This document shows, in pieces, positions 21,111-32,200 of a stretch of DNA of 64,000 nt. Within the stretch, counting starts at the first letter, position 1. Each line of letters opens with the position of its first letter. Source of the DNA: Thozetella sp. PMI_491 (taxonomy: Eukaryota; Ascomycota; Sordariomycetes; Chaetosphaeriales; Chaetosphaeriaceae); the NCBI GenBank assembly GCA_021432635.1, contig MU270028.1, positions 155,762 through 219,761 of the forward strand, in the 5' to 3' direction. Made by a program: the position numbers and the translations under genes. Below the pieces are notes generated by a model. The model searched no databases and was not told the origin of the DNA. It saw only the letters and a program-made list of their open reading frames with translations.

Positions 21111-21790
21111 CATAGTCTCAGACATCGTGCACCAGCTGACACGACGCCTAGGCGCTCGAAAATAAAGTGCGTCCATGATGGCCGGGCTCCATGTCGCTCT
21201 TGCAAGGGCAGTTCGAGGCAGGACGCATGTGTGCTATCGACGCCTGAGACTAAAAAGCGCGCTCTCAGGCGCAATGTAGCAAGACGATCTCCTCAAGGGG
21301 AGAACAGTGCGGTGTCTAGCATGCCTAGTACTGAGCAGCTCGATCCCTCTGTTGACCCTGACGAAGAGCTCGGTTTAGATGCAGCACTGCTCAGACAGCC
21401 TCGTACTATTGTGGTATCTTCTACCCCCAACGGCGAGGAGGCACTGTCACCACTTGCCCCCCTACCGCTGCTCATAGCAGCTGGCCGGCATCTTATTCAC
21501 CACTTTCCTGGCGTTTCATTCATACATCCTCCTAGCTTCTTTCACTCTCTTAGAGAAGGGAATTTTGGCCAGCTCAAAGTTTGCGCCATGCTGGCAGTCT
21601 GCTCTAGATTCATCCCAGAGCTAGTCGCCAAGCACGGCTCCACAAGAGCAGCCGGCCAATTTTATGCAGACATTGTACGAGGGAGACTGCATGAAAAAAT
21701 CAGACAAGGCCCGCACATCGAAACCATCCAGTGCTGCCTCCTACTGGGGATGTACGTGTGGGGTTATAACTCAGGGTTCCAAGGCCGTCC
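21111..21790 (+). pseudogene. truncated Zn2Cys6 transcription factor
   Basis: The frame that passes through 21231 reads LRHRAPADTTPRRSKIKC, then VHDGRAPCRSCKGSSRQDAC. This is a zinc cluster whose first two cysteines are missing (the first half reads DTTPRRS where CxxC is expected). Further on, PLPLLIAAGRHLIHHFPGVSF and LRQGPHIE-type segments up to QCCLLLGMYVWGYNSGF match the start of the fungal-specific regulatory domain. At about 21780 the similarity ends abruptly and the frame runs into unrelated sequence with a stop at 21876. There is no clean ATG in front. The gene has lost the zinc site, the start and the C-terminal half, so it is a relic; the abrupt end suggests a rearrangement breakpoint. 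Confidence 0.65.
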
Positions 21791-22184
21791 TAGATACCGT
21801 TGGCCTTCTCGTTGGCGACGGTCTTGGCCTGCTCCTTCTCGGCCGACAGGTGGGCATGGGAAGTTCTGCGGGCAGTAGTCATGGGTACCAAATTCAACTT
21901 CTTTGCAGCAGAACGAGCAGTAGTGGTCGACGAGTAGGCCGTGATCCTTTCCTACCATTTTGTCAAGGTAGTTGGAATTCTCCAGTCTTCATTTCCTTGG
22001 TGGTGCCGACCCGCCGTCGGCTATTAGTAAATGAGCTCGTAGCGCTAGAGAATCGGAGAGCACATGCAAAATTCAGTATATCGATGAGTGCTGTCATGGA
22101 TGCACAAAAACCGGGTTTCATCTGTAGGTCATACCCTCCACCTCCCCCCACCCCCAGCAACTGCACAGCACCATAGGCTCAAAG

Positions 22185-22264
22185 AACGACCTGGCAAGCT
22201 TTAAATTTTACCTCGACAACGGCGCCGCCATGGACGCGAAGGAGAGCTCTAGCTGGACGCCGCT
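22185..22264 (+). pseudogene. ankyrin-repeat scrap
   Basis: One 27-residue stretch, FKFYLDNGAAMDAKESSSW followed by TPL, fits a single ankyrin repeat (LLDNGAxxDAKDxxGxTPL). Frames before and after are closed. It is likely the remains of a larger ankyrin protein. Confidence 0.5.
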
Positions 22265-22378
22265 GTTGTGGCAGCGAGCACCTACAGGGGCATTGCTTCG
22301 CGAATCGAAGCCCTAATTCCTTGTCGACAGTTGATCCGACTGGCAAAGCAGCTGGGTTGCCAAGCGTAGGCAACTTTC

Positions 22379-22516
22379 GCTGGCCCTCCGCTACGCTCTG
22401 GGAGCTTTGTACGCCTACTATTACGATTGGTAATGAAAGGTAGCGATCTGGCGGCGGCAGCCATCCCTCCGCAAGCTCCGGGGGCTGCGGCTGGCCCTCC
22501 GCTTCGCTCTGGGAGC
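22379..22516. repeat. duplicated 27-bp GC-rich element
   Basis: A 27-bp element beginning GCTGGCCCTCCGCT and ending GCTCTGGGAGC occurs at 22379..22405 and 22490..22516 with one difference. Its outer parts are partly self-complementary. The spacing is 111 bp. Confidence 0.7.
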
Positions 22517-24682
22517 CTTACGTGCGCCAGATCTAGTTCTGGCCGTTCAGCGTATTCTTATAAATGAGCCCCACCGTTACTTTCTGACCTTCGCGTAGCT
22601 AGCGTAACAAGGGGAGACCCCCCAAGCCACCCCATTTAATCGCGTAGTTGCAAACCACGCTGAGCAATTGGCCAGCTAGCTGTATGATCCAGCTGGCTAT
22701 ACTGACCACGGCTGGCCATACTAACCACAGCTGGCCAGTATGGTAAAAAAGAGGAAAGGAGAAAAGGAGGAAAGCAAGCAAAAAATCGCCCTTATATGTA
22801 AGCTGGCTTTAGCGAGATTAGCTGCCACTCAGAATTTAACAGCTGATGATAGCGCGCCAAGCAATATTTACAGTTGTAAAAAAGCGTTATCTAGGAATAC
22901 TCAAGGATATCTTTTAGTTAACTAATGAGCTGGGGGTAGTCAGTGGATTTTTCTTTTCGCCCAGCGTGGCCCTGGTACGGGAGGAACTGCATGGTGGATC
23001 CAGACCCCGGTCTGACCAGGCCATACCAGCTCGATTTGTATAAGTAGTTAAGGGGTGCCGTCCTACCTCAGAGGAGGGGACCATCGATCCATCCTTATCC
23101 TCATCTAGATCATTGAGAATCAAGCTTTATTCGTTTTCCCTAGACAAGACCAACCACAAGACCGCTCTGTACGACCATTACGGGGCTTCGCCCCATTCCT
23201 ACGTGTTCATCCTGCCCTGGTCAGAGCCCAGCACTCGTTGGATCTCGCATTGGCATGCCCTCTTCCACGTACCACTAGACTTACGCTGCTTCAACGGCCC
23301 TACCTACGAACTGGATCGCAAGATCGTGGTATTGGTTCCGCGCTGTGGCTACTAGGCTACGGAGTGTATGGTGGTGGTGTTGTGTGTGGGTTGTTCCGCA
23401 CCTGCTCTGCTTCCTGCTCCCCGTTCTCACTAAATATAGCGCTAAGATTCATTATTTACATAGTAATGGAGCAAAATGCTCGTGAGCAAGTCCATGCAGA
23501 GGTCAAGTCGTATCCTACCCTGTTTAGGCTGTGGTTGGCTTTTTCAGCCAATCCACGTTAGCATACTGTAGGGAAGCTATTTTTTAAGCCAATTATAGCG
23601 TAGAGAGCCACTTTTTAATGGAGTAAAAAGCTCGCGAGCCAATCGTGTTACATATGGAATTCGTCATTATTTTATTGATTGGCCACAAGTAAGCGAGCAA
23701 GCTTAAGCCAATTAAATGAAGATATAGCATAGGGAAGTACAGTAGTTTTTTGGCCTAATTACAGCGCAGAGAGTGTATTTTAATGGGGAAAAGCTCGCGA
23801 GCCAATCGCGTTACGTATGGAATTCGTCAAAAGTTCGAGATTTGAACCACCATAATATGACCATCGGTCAGAATATATATCTTATACAATAATAATGTAT
23901 TTAAGCCTATAAGGCCACTGTCGATCGATATCTTAGGATGGCGCAGGCTATAAATATCGCGCTGTAATACCTTCCGCCTGCTGCGTGGCGTTGTTATGGC
24001 GTTAAGCCAGTACTGGAAGATGACAGGGTGGGTGGCCGCGAGGCTGGAGATATGTTGATATTGAAATTGTGTTGGAGAAAAGTTGTGGTGGAATTTAGTG
24101 GGGTTGGTTGATTTTGGTGCGGGGAAGATTGGGGGATTGTGTGGCTGCTATTGGCGCAAAAAGTCCCTTCGTAGTCATGGGGTGATTAGCGTAGACATAC
24201 CTGCGGTAGACCATCCTTTCAACCTCGCGGAGAAGTAGCCATCGACGTGGAAGAGAGTATTAGGAATAAGTATAGAGAACCTGTTCGTTATGCCTGACAT
24301 AGGCACGGTTACAGGTGCGAACTAGTCGGTATATTTAGCGCCAGCGAGCGCAATGTACTACTCGAATACTAGTTAGATTCTTGGTAGAGCCCAGCTGACC
24401 CAACAGATCCGCGTTGTCGTCGACGTATTGGTCCTGGCTTCGATTCCATGTTGGTGGTGCGGCTGGGCGCCTGCCACGTGGCCGATACCGCTGCGGCTTG
24501 CTGACTGTGCGTCCAAGTACTCCAAACCGTTTTGGCTTCGCTTGTATTCTTAAGCAGTGATAATCATCTTGCATGTCCACCCCTTTCAAATAATACAAGC
24601 AGCACAAAATCGTTTCCCCCCGATCACAAATAGGAGAACACACATTTACTATTGTCCTTGTAGCGGAGATATCAAGTTCAAC
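22517..24682. other. transposon-like and repeat-rich intergenic region
   Basis: At 22660-22740 the motif CTGGCCAGT / GGCTGGCCATACT is repeated in both orientations, as in subterminal regions of DNA transposons. It is followed directly by a 61-codon frame (22740..22925, MVKKRKGEKEESKQK onwards) that I cannot place. A second open frame at 23113..23355 is also unidentified. Diverged direct repeats follow (23586..23829). From 23930 to 24680 nothing coding is supported; a lysine-poor minus-strand frame at 24335-24643 is probably chance. Confidence 0.4.
23586..23829. repeat. diverged direct repeat pair, about 80 bp each
   Basis: Copy A 23586..23666 and copy B 23752..23829 share the order: AATTAYAGCGYAGAGAG, a T-rich stretch, AATGG, AAAAGCTCGCGAGCCAATCG, YGTTAC and TATGGAATTCGTCA. 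Most differences in the well-aligned parts are transitions: TAGCGTAG in A against CAGCGCAG in B, ACATATGG against ACGTATGG. Similarity extends some 25 bp upstream of each copy (GGGAAG...TTTTTT). Confidence 0.75.
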
Positions 24683-26566
24683 ATGCGCCTACTAAACTCC
24701 AAGTCGCTCGAGATGAAAGAGTTCCTGCCAGATGCAATGATATACAAGTACGCCATCCTCTCCCATAGATGGGGAGCGGAGGAGATCAGTTTCCAAGACG
24801 TTACGTCGAAACATAGCGATGCAAATGCGAAAAAAGGCTACAAAAAGCTCAAACTCTGCTGCCAGCAAGCAGCCAAGGATGGATTTGAATGGGTATGGAT
24901 CGATACGTGCTGCATCGACAAGTCATCTAGCGCCGAGCTCTCAGAAGCCATCAACTCCATGTACCAGTGGTATAGAAATGCAAAGATATGCTATGTTTAC
25001 CTTGCCGACGTTACTTACCGACCCTTCGATTTCGAATCGACATTGGAAGAGTTCCAAACTTCGGAGTGGTTCACTAGAGGCTGGACGCTGCAGGAGCTTA
25101 TTGCCCCCAGCAGCATGCACTTCTTCGCCAAGGACTGGACTGAGATCGGAACGAAGCGAAGCCTTTTGAAAAACATCCATACCGCGGCTGGCGTCGCGAA
25201 AGAAGTTTTGGAAGGAGAGCAAGTGCCAGCAGCGCGGTCCATCGCCGAGAGAATGGCTTGGGCAGCAGACCGAAAGACATCGAGGCCAGAGGATGTGGCT
25301 TATTGCCTATTAGGAATCTTCCAAGTTAATATGCCTCTTATGTATGGGGAAGGCCACCGAGCATTCGAGCGTTTACAACAGGAAATCCTACGACAGGAGG
25401 AGGATTACACCATTCTTGCCTGGCCAACCCCGACAAGCGGCCGCAACAATTTTGGCGTTCTCTGCACTAACCCTAGCGCTTTTGGTGCCGACAGACTCAG
25501 TGGCCTCGCATTCTATGACGGGGCGGAAAAACCGGAAACACTCAGCATATCCAGGATACGATCCTTTCATGTCATGCCCCACTTCGGGCGAGCCTTGCCT
25601 GATAAGGCTTTGAATAGCATTCACAGATTTCACGAAGTCGCGGATTCTATAAGCAGACTGCAAGTCGCACCGCCGATGATTACAAGTCGGGGCTTGCGGG
25701 CAACGGTATTGGTCATCCCCCGGCAATCTAAGTTGCTAGCTTGGACATTTTGCATATACGTGGACAATCAGCTCTCCGATTACGGCTTCCTTCTATGCAT
25801 GGAGCTCTGTTCTAGCCCTGGTGATGTTTCGTATCACCGAACGAGCTCGAAGATGGAATGCTACCCCATTGACAAGTTTCTGGAGTTCAAGCCTAAAGAT
25901 ATATACCTGGGGATGAGAGAGCCGAGGCGGATTGGAGGTCTATTACGTGTTGTGAGTCCCCACCGAGCGTACATTCACCTGAGCGATAAGAGTTCCGGAT
26001 CGATAGTCGTCAGGGCCTTTCCGGGTGATGTAAAGCCAACGGCTAAGCAATTGAACACTCGACCTTGCTACGAAATTAATTTGAGTTCGCGGTGGGACCG
26101 TTCAGGATGCACGATTCTCGTCGTCAAATGGGAACCCCTGTCATCATTGCTTGAGCTTGAGAACGCACATCCATTTATATTCGTCGCAGCGTTTGGACTC
26201 AACAACCATTGGGATATTTGGTGCCTCCTTTCTCCATTGGATGACAGCGACATGAATTCGCTGCAAGAATCTTGCCGATGGGAGGCATTTTCTAATGCTG
26301 ACTTTGGCGTCATACCAGATATAGCAATGCGGAGGGTGCAATCTAGATCAATGCGGACAGATAGGGATCGGATGAGGATATCAGAAAACCACCTGGTGAC
26401 CCTAGCTGCACAACAGCATGGCATGGTTAATAACTGTTGGACATATTCCTTTGAGATTATCATCGAACAGTCAACTAGATCTGATGACTCTCCACATTGC
26501 TGCTACTGGACCTTCTGTCCTCAAAAAGCCCAGTCGAAGAAGACAAGACTCAAATGGATCATGTAA
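24683..26566 (+). CDS. HET-domain protein, 627 aa
   Basis: Single-exon gene; the ATG at 24683 gives MRLLNSKSLEMKEFLPD, the usual start of this subfamily, so the longer upstream open frame is taken as leader. The three HET blocks are clear: YAILSHRWGAEEISFQDV (about residues 22-39), GFEWVWIDTCCIDKSSSAEL (about 70-89), and SEWFTRGWTLQELIAPSSM (about 132-150). Next come the RPEDVAYCLLGIFQVNMPLMYGEG region and the link EDYTILAW that ends the HET domain. The remaining 380 residues are typical of the HET-E-like group without WD40 repeats. HET proteins trigger cell death when genetically different hyphae fuse, and some act like innate-immune receptors. The partner of this one is unknown. The HET N-terminus has a TIR-like fold by literature; no nucleotide-binding domain is present. 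Confidence 0.93.
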   Translation: MRLLNSKSLEMKEFLPDAMIYKYAILSHRWGAEEISFQDVTSKHSDANAKKGYKKLKLCCQQAAKDGFEWVWIDTCCIDKSSSAELSEAINSMYQWYRNAKICYVYLADVTYRPFDFESTLEEFQTSEWFTRGWTLQELIAPSSMHFFAKDWTEIGTKRSLLKNIHTAAGVAKEVLEGEQVPAARSIAERMAWAADRKTSRPEDVAYCLLGIFQVNMPLMYGEGHRAFERLQQEILRQEEDYTILAWPTPTSGRNNFGVLCTNPSAFGADRLSGLAFYDGAEKPETLSISRIRSFHVMPHFGRALPDKALNSIHRFHEVADSISRLQVAPPMITSRGLRATVLVIPRQSKLLAWTFCIYVDNQLSDYGFLLCMELCSSPGDVSYHRTSSKMECYPIDKFLEFKPKDIYLGMREPRRIGGLLRVVSPHRAYIHLSDKSSGSIVVRAFPGDVKPTAKQLNTRPCYEINLSSRWDRSGCTILVVKWEPLSSLLELENAHPFIFVAAFGLNNHWDIWCLLSPLDDSDMNSLQESCRWEAFSNADFGVIPDIAMRRVQSRSMRTDRDRMRISENHLVTLAAQQHGMVNNCWTYSFEIIIEQSTRSDDSPHCCYWTFCPQKAQSKKTRLKWIM

Positions 26567-27010
26567 AAAATAGAGCAGTTGCATCTCCTTTCTCTGACTC
26601 GGACTCTAGAGCCTCTATTTCTGTATCTGCTGGCGTAATTGCACAATTGGCACAGAAGATATCGACGAGCTGATAAGACGCAATAGATATGAAGGTGACT
26701 AATTAGTTATTTCACAATAAAATATTGTACGAGTATGTGATGCTGCTGATATAAAGTGTTTCTATAAATTTACATAACTTAGTGTAGATGTCACAAAAGA
26801 AGCTGGGGAAGTGCTCCCAGCCGAGCGCCAAGCGCTGCTAGCTGGATATTGGGGGAGCATCCGAAGAGTGGACTCGCTGGTACGATTATCGTACGAGCTT
26901 GGCGGAACCACTACTACTGTAAAATAGCGGTCAAGCGAGCTGGAGATTGCGTATATAAAACAGGGCGAGCCCCCCTGTAATTTTTTCTGGGAGGTTATCT
27001 GACGTATATA
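26567..27010. other. 3' flank of the HET gene and left flank of a hAT relic
   Basis: No supported coding frame. Confidence 0.5.
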
Positions 27011-27880
27011 CAGAGTGTCCTTCCAACCAACCCAACCAACCCAACTCTGCGATTGGATCGATTGGACACTTTCATAGCTAGTATTGGTTGGATCCAACCA
27101 ACCTGAACACCCAGGATCGGTTGGAGTTAGATGAGTTGGCAATCCATCCACAACATCAGGGCTGGAGATAACCAGTTTCTGACAGTTTGCGTCCACACCG
27201 TGGTAGTGAGCTCCGGAGACGGTGGGAGAGTTGGAGAGTCTTATTCGGGCTGCCAAACTATATAATACCCTCTTTCTTCCCTGAGCGAACACACTGCGAC
27301 ATCCCAATGCTCCAACGGTCCAACCTAGTCCTCAATAAGCCAACCATACGCCCAAAAGAGCTGGATTCTCGCTCTGTTCGCGTAGACATCGCTGGGATCG
27401 ACAAGACGTCGCTAGCCATACGAGAAAGCCTTGGGTATTCCTTCTCGTGTGCCTTCCACCAAAGACACGGGTTCTCTCGATAGAGCTGAGGATCCGCACG
27501 CTTCCAAGTCCTGCAATAACTCTCGTACTCGTCAAGGAAGGTCTCAAATTCACTGCGTCCCTTGTGGGAAGTCAAAGTCGACGATGAAGAGGCAGCGTCG
27601 GCGGATTTCAAGGGCATATTCTGATAATCTTTCTCCCACAACTTCTTGACGGAATGCCTATATTCTGAAAGCCACTCCTTCGCATTAGGATTTCCCTTGA
27701 AATACTTCGCCAGCGCCGTCCAGCCATAACAAGGGTGTAGAACAATAGCAGAGGCGTACACAGGCGGGCACAGCTTTTGGTAATAGTTGTCAAGCTTTCC
27801 CAAGCCAAATAATATGGCTCTGTACCATAGGCGGCTGCCTTGGAGTCAAGCCCATAGACCAGGTAAGTATTCATCTTCTA
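27011..27880 (-). mobile_element. hAT-family transposon fragment with C-terminal transposase domain
   Basis: On the minus strand 27803..27258 encodes a hAT transposase C-terminus. It has KLDNYYQKLCPPVYASAIVL, then GWTALAKYFKGN, then PCLWWKAHEKEYPRLSRMA with DVLSIPAMSTRTERESSSFG. The WW-KAHE...YP-L...A-D-LS-P block is the dimerisation region of these enzymes. The part before 27803 continues in another frame (27874 on), so there is at least one frameshift. Beyond the stop, toward 27011, repeated CCAACC/GGTTGG hexamers and a terminus CAGAGTGTCC at 27011 look like the subterminal repeats and inverted-repeat end of a hAT element. The other end was not found, so the element is truncated. Confidence 0.75.
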
Positions 27881-28655
27881 ATTTAGTCCAGTAGTTTTTA
27901 TATCTATTATAGTGTACGTGTGGAGGCCGGCCTGCCAGTGGGTGGGGGCCCTACATCAGGGAGTAAGCGATTCGCAGCCGAACGGCTGGCGATCTTGCTC
28001 CTGCACGGATCAACCTTATGTTACGAAACCACCACTTATACGTCAATATATCAGTGCCCCCATCGTTTTTCCCCTGGTTGTGCAAGTAGTGCAGTGTGTA
28101 AAGTGGCTAATACGAGAGTGAGGTACGTGGTATTACATATAGTATTTAAAATAATTAATATTATTTAGACTAGCTAGTACTAAGTCTAAATTTCAGCCTA
28201 TTATATAATATTATCTAGTTATATTTATTACTATTATTATTGGGTAGAAAAGCCTTATTCCATACCGTGAGGTAGATCAAAGCAACCAAGTAGTAGGTAC
28301 ACAGCAAAAGAAAAAAGCTCAGTGGAAACGCTGTACCCAACGCCTCTGCACAATAACTATAAATCAGCAATATTTTAACACTAAAGTGGCTCGCCCACAT
28401 ACGAGAGTAGATGTTATACACTCAAACCTTGACCTCCACCTTAACCATAAGATAGACTAGATTTAGACTGTAGCATATACCAGGAACCAGCTAAACTCTA
28501 TCGCACCAGAGTTTTCACAGGTTCTATAAATCACGAGCAGCCTTCCCTTTCCAGAGCATTCCTCCCATTCATCCTAAAGACCACTCATCCATGCCTATAA
28601 TGTCTAGCATACCAGAAACTACAACAGCTAAGCACTGCATTCTCAAGGGTAGTAG
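27881..28655. other. intergenic, AT-rich
   Basis: Composition becomes strongly A/T between 28130 and 28260. No supported gene. Confidence 0.5.
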
Positions 28656-29273
28656 AAAAGCCTTGACACCAGCCAGTATTATAGCCATAACGCCAGCCCC
28701 GACTATATCCAGATCCTGGAGTCTAACACAGATTGGTTGACAACTAAGCTCCAAGAGCTCGACCTAGGCGATATAGGTATATCCTCTCCGCTAGAGAGCC
28801 GCGACCGATTGGCACTGTTAAGATTTGGCTGCCTCCTCCTTACTCAAGACCTTGATAACACTAGAGACGACCGGATATTCCCTAGTTATATTTATAAATA
28901 ATTAACTAAAGGTCTAACTTATATTCTCCTTTACTTAAGGGTTTTAAAGTGGTAAAGGGTAAAGATAAGCCCTATTAAGAAGTTTAGGTTTAGTTTAGTC
29001 TATTTACAATATATATAATAAAATTTATAGTTTTAGTAAACATATCCAGAGTATTAACAAATAATACATAATATATATACTTAATACAATACATATATTA
29101 TATTGAATACATATATTATATTATTTATATTTAAATTATTACCTTATAATCACTTTAATATCTAGACATTTAGCGACCTAGAAGAACAGGCCTTCCGCCA
29201 CGTTCGGTCTATTATTCACAAGATAGTCGAGGAGGGCCTGGACCTAGTCTCTAGCCGGACGCAGTGTATATAG
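28656..29273 (+). pseudogene. unidentified coding-like fragment split by AT-rich DNA
   Basis: Two stretches look like real exons although neither starts with ATG. One, 28656..28913, encodes about 85 residues, including LESNTDWLTTKLQELDLGD and LLRFGCLLLTQDLDNTRD. The other, 29166..29273, encodes TFSDLEEQAFRHVRSIIHK and IVEEGLDLVSSRTQCI before a stop. Between them lie about 250 bp of nearly pure A/T. They may be exons of one gene around an AT-rich insertion, or unrelated scraps. No family recognised. Confidence 0.35.
28914..29165. repeat. AT-rich block
   Basis: Between roughly 28980 and 29160 G and C are rare and TATATA/ATAATA strings dominate. Edges are sharp against the coding-like pieces on each side. 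Such blocks in ascomycetes are often heavily mutated repeats. Confidence 0.7.
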
Positions 29274-32200
29274 GCAGTCGCTAGAGGAGAGATCTCAGGG
29301 GAGTGAATATAAGGGTAGTGAAAGGATAGCCCCAGAATATTGATGATTCACGAGCCACAAACTCTTAAAAGATGTCTCAAAACGGGGCGCAACGCTATAT
29401 TGTTAATATTGATCCTCATCCTGTTTCCCTTCCAAGTGAAGGTCGTGTCTTGGTTCGTCCCCCCGTCAGAATCCAGCATTCCTCAGCAAAGGAGGAAGTG
29501 AAGGCGCCCCTCGGCTTCAACCTCAGCAAGCTGAAAACACCAGGTTACCCTTACACATAATCAGCTACGATGGTTAATTCTCCAGATCCGCGTCATTAAA
29601 TTGTTGGGAACCTCAAGAAAGCCTGCCCTTTGCCTTGCAGAGTGAAACTCACGCAACCCAAAAGGATATGTCGAACGTGTAAGTGAACCCGAGTTGCGGC
29701 GGTGAATGGTAGTTTCTTATGGAGGTAGGCAGCTACGACGAGGGCGACACCCGGCCGCGAAGCAAATACTACGGCATGTTTCCGGAGGACAGTCGTGCCA
29801 TTGTTAGGGGGCTACAATGCGGCGCAGTTCTTGGATCATGCCGCTGGTGATGGCGTCGACGCAGGTGCTGTAGAAGTGCCATCTAAGTTGTAGATCATTT
29901 TCTTATAACTAAATACTTACAATCTAAATACATCATCGCTAACAGCAACACTGCTAGTAACGGTACCACTAATACAGTATCACACGTATAACTACATGAA
30001 AGATCAGTATGACCAGGGCCCGGGCTTCCCTTCATCTTCTGAGCCCGTCATACCACTCAGATCTGAATGGTTTTGAACATATCCTAACCCCGCCACGCAG
30101 ACTTCCTGACTGCGACATAGTCGGATATGGCAGCATGAAAGAGACCCCATATCTACCCCTGTTGGCTGGGAGGAGTACTTAGCCGTGGAGGTGCTGCACC
30201 TTGGCACACAGCTTTGATTGGCCACTATAAGTAGGCACGCAGGAATACGAAGCCAATCAGAATTCGGCATTCCCCGACAGCAAAATGTAAATTCCAGACG
30301 ATCCCGCCACAGTCCACTACTATGTGTGTGTGTGCCGAATCTGGTCCTCTCCGACGATAACTAGAACAGACTTCACCGCACCGCCGTCGCACAAGTCTTC
30401 GCCTTTATCCACCAGGCACTGCGCCGTAAACTGGCCACCCCCAACGTCTTGAAACGACGCCGCCGCAGACCTCGGCACCTGGGCTGTAGAGTACGACGAT
30501 GTGCTCAGCAGGACCCACGAAACGGTCCGGAAGGAGCATCGTGTGTCCCAAACCCCAAAGTTGGCGTGGCTTTGTACGCTCGCCGATTTAGATCCGTTCA
30601 CGCTGCCAGCCGGCGGATATGAAACCCAGTCCCCGAGATGAAGTCGACGAAAAGGCTACTCCACCTCGCCCACCCTAGATCGGCTGACTCGCTCTGGCAG
30701 GAAGGCTGCCACGTCAAATACAAGCTCTGGCGGGGGACAGGGACAGCGTAGCAGAGGGCGGCAGCGGGGTGGCGCGACGCAGGAAAGCATAGAGGACCGG
30801 CCGTACTGCACCCATCAATGCCTCTTTGGTGGACTCCAAATCGACTTTGACGCGCATTGGATTGCTGTAGCGAGCCACAAAGTTGGAAAACCGTGTGCCT
30901 GATGCACACTAAATCTTAGACGCACTAATAGCGAGACTGTGAGCACGCGACCTTCGCACTGCACTACCAGTCAGTCTGGTCGAGCTCATGCTGGACCATC
31001 GGTGTGGTCTGAAAGCTTGCACTGAATCAGTAGTGTAGTGAGAGAAACGCACACTGAACCAATAGTGCACGGACTATTAGTGTGCACCGTAGTTTGCTGG
31101 GAGCGCTGCATCACACCTTGGAGCGCCAACCTGCAGCGATAGAGTTACAGACTTTTCGGTTGACTGAGCCCCGATGTGTAAGCGGCTTCCAAATGGCGAT
31201 AGCTTGTTAGTTTGCCGTTAATAAGCATGAGTAATCTTGCCTATGGCTCACAGCATGGACCCAAGTGTCCTGGGCGTCCCGTTGGGGTTACGTACGCAGA
31301 GAGACGCAACTGGGTCACCTGGTATTGACTTTTCATAGAGGTAATTTCAGCATACTATGTACTTTACTAATCTCTAACATCTACGTAGTAAGGCCAGGAG
31401 CCCTGACCAGGAAAGCGGGAACAAATGCACGGAGATTTGATTGGCCCGCCCGCACGCCCAGCACGCGCCTCTCTACCTAACTCTTAGTCTCCGTTGTCTA
31501 CGCCATGACAGGGGGAGATATAGGACAGGGTACTGTTTAGGCTTCGGTCTTCCGCTACCCATACTCTCCAACACTGGTAACGTCCGGACCGGAGCGTGGT
31601 TTGGACGCAAAATCATCGAGATTCCCTTGCTTATTTTCATAATAACACGTCGCACCGCACCTCTGCCGAAGGGGCGGTGCAGATATTCTCTCGAGCCCCG
31701 TGTTTTACGGCAGGTCTAGCTGACGCGTCAACGCTGGAACTCCCCAGATGCGGGTCTCTCTCCCATCCCGACCCCAAAGCTCTCCGTCCGCCGTCTACCT
31801 GCAGCCGAACCCTGGTGCCGATCTTGGCGCATTCGTGGCTAGCAGAAGTATGGTTGTGTTCCTATTGGATGCTATGACAGCCTGCAACCTAGATAGTATG
31901 CCGCCCACGGGAGGAGACTATAATACACCCAATTATTCCCCCGAAGGGCCAGGGCCTATTAGCGCACAACCCGAAAAAACACCAACAAGGTGGACCGGTC
32001 CTCATTTTTCGCGAGCTGCTGTGCCAACAATGCGACATGGCAGAATGCTTGGAATGGGGCTTGTCAGGGGACCTTCCGCATCCGAGGCCATAGCCACCCT
32101 GGCCGACGTAGTCTCCTTGCCCCTTCGCCTTGACAAGTATAGTGGTGGAGCTGTCGAGCGTCGTGCCGCACCCCCCTTCGCTGCATACTCAGCAACATTG

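Noticed and set aside
23831-23850. tRNA T-arm-like GGTTCAAATC on the minus strand
   Set aside because: No pairing stem and no anticodon arm upstream.
26762-27307. 181-codon minus-strand frame
   Set aside because: Overlaps the hAT end in a different phase and covers the low-complexity CCAACC repeats; not coding.
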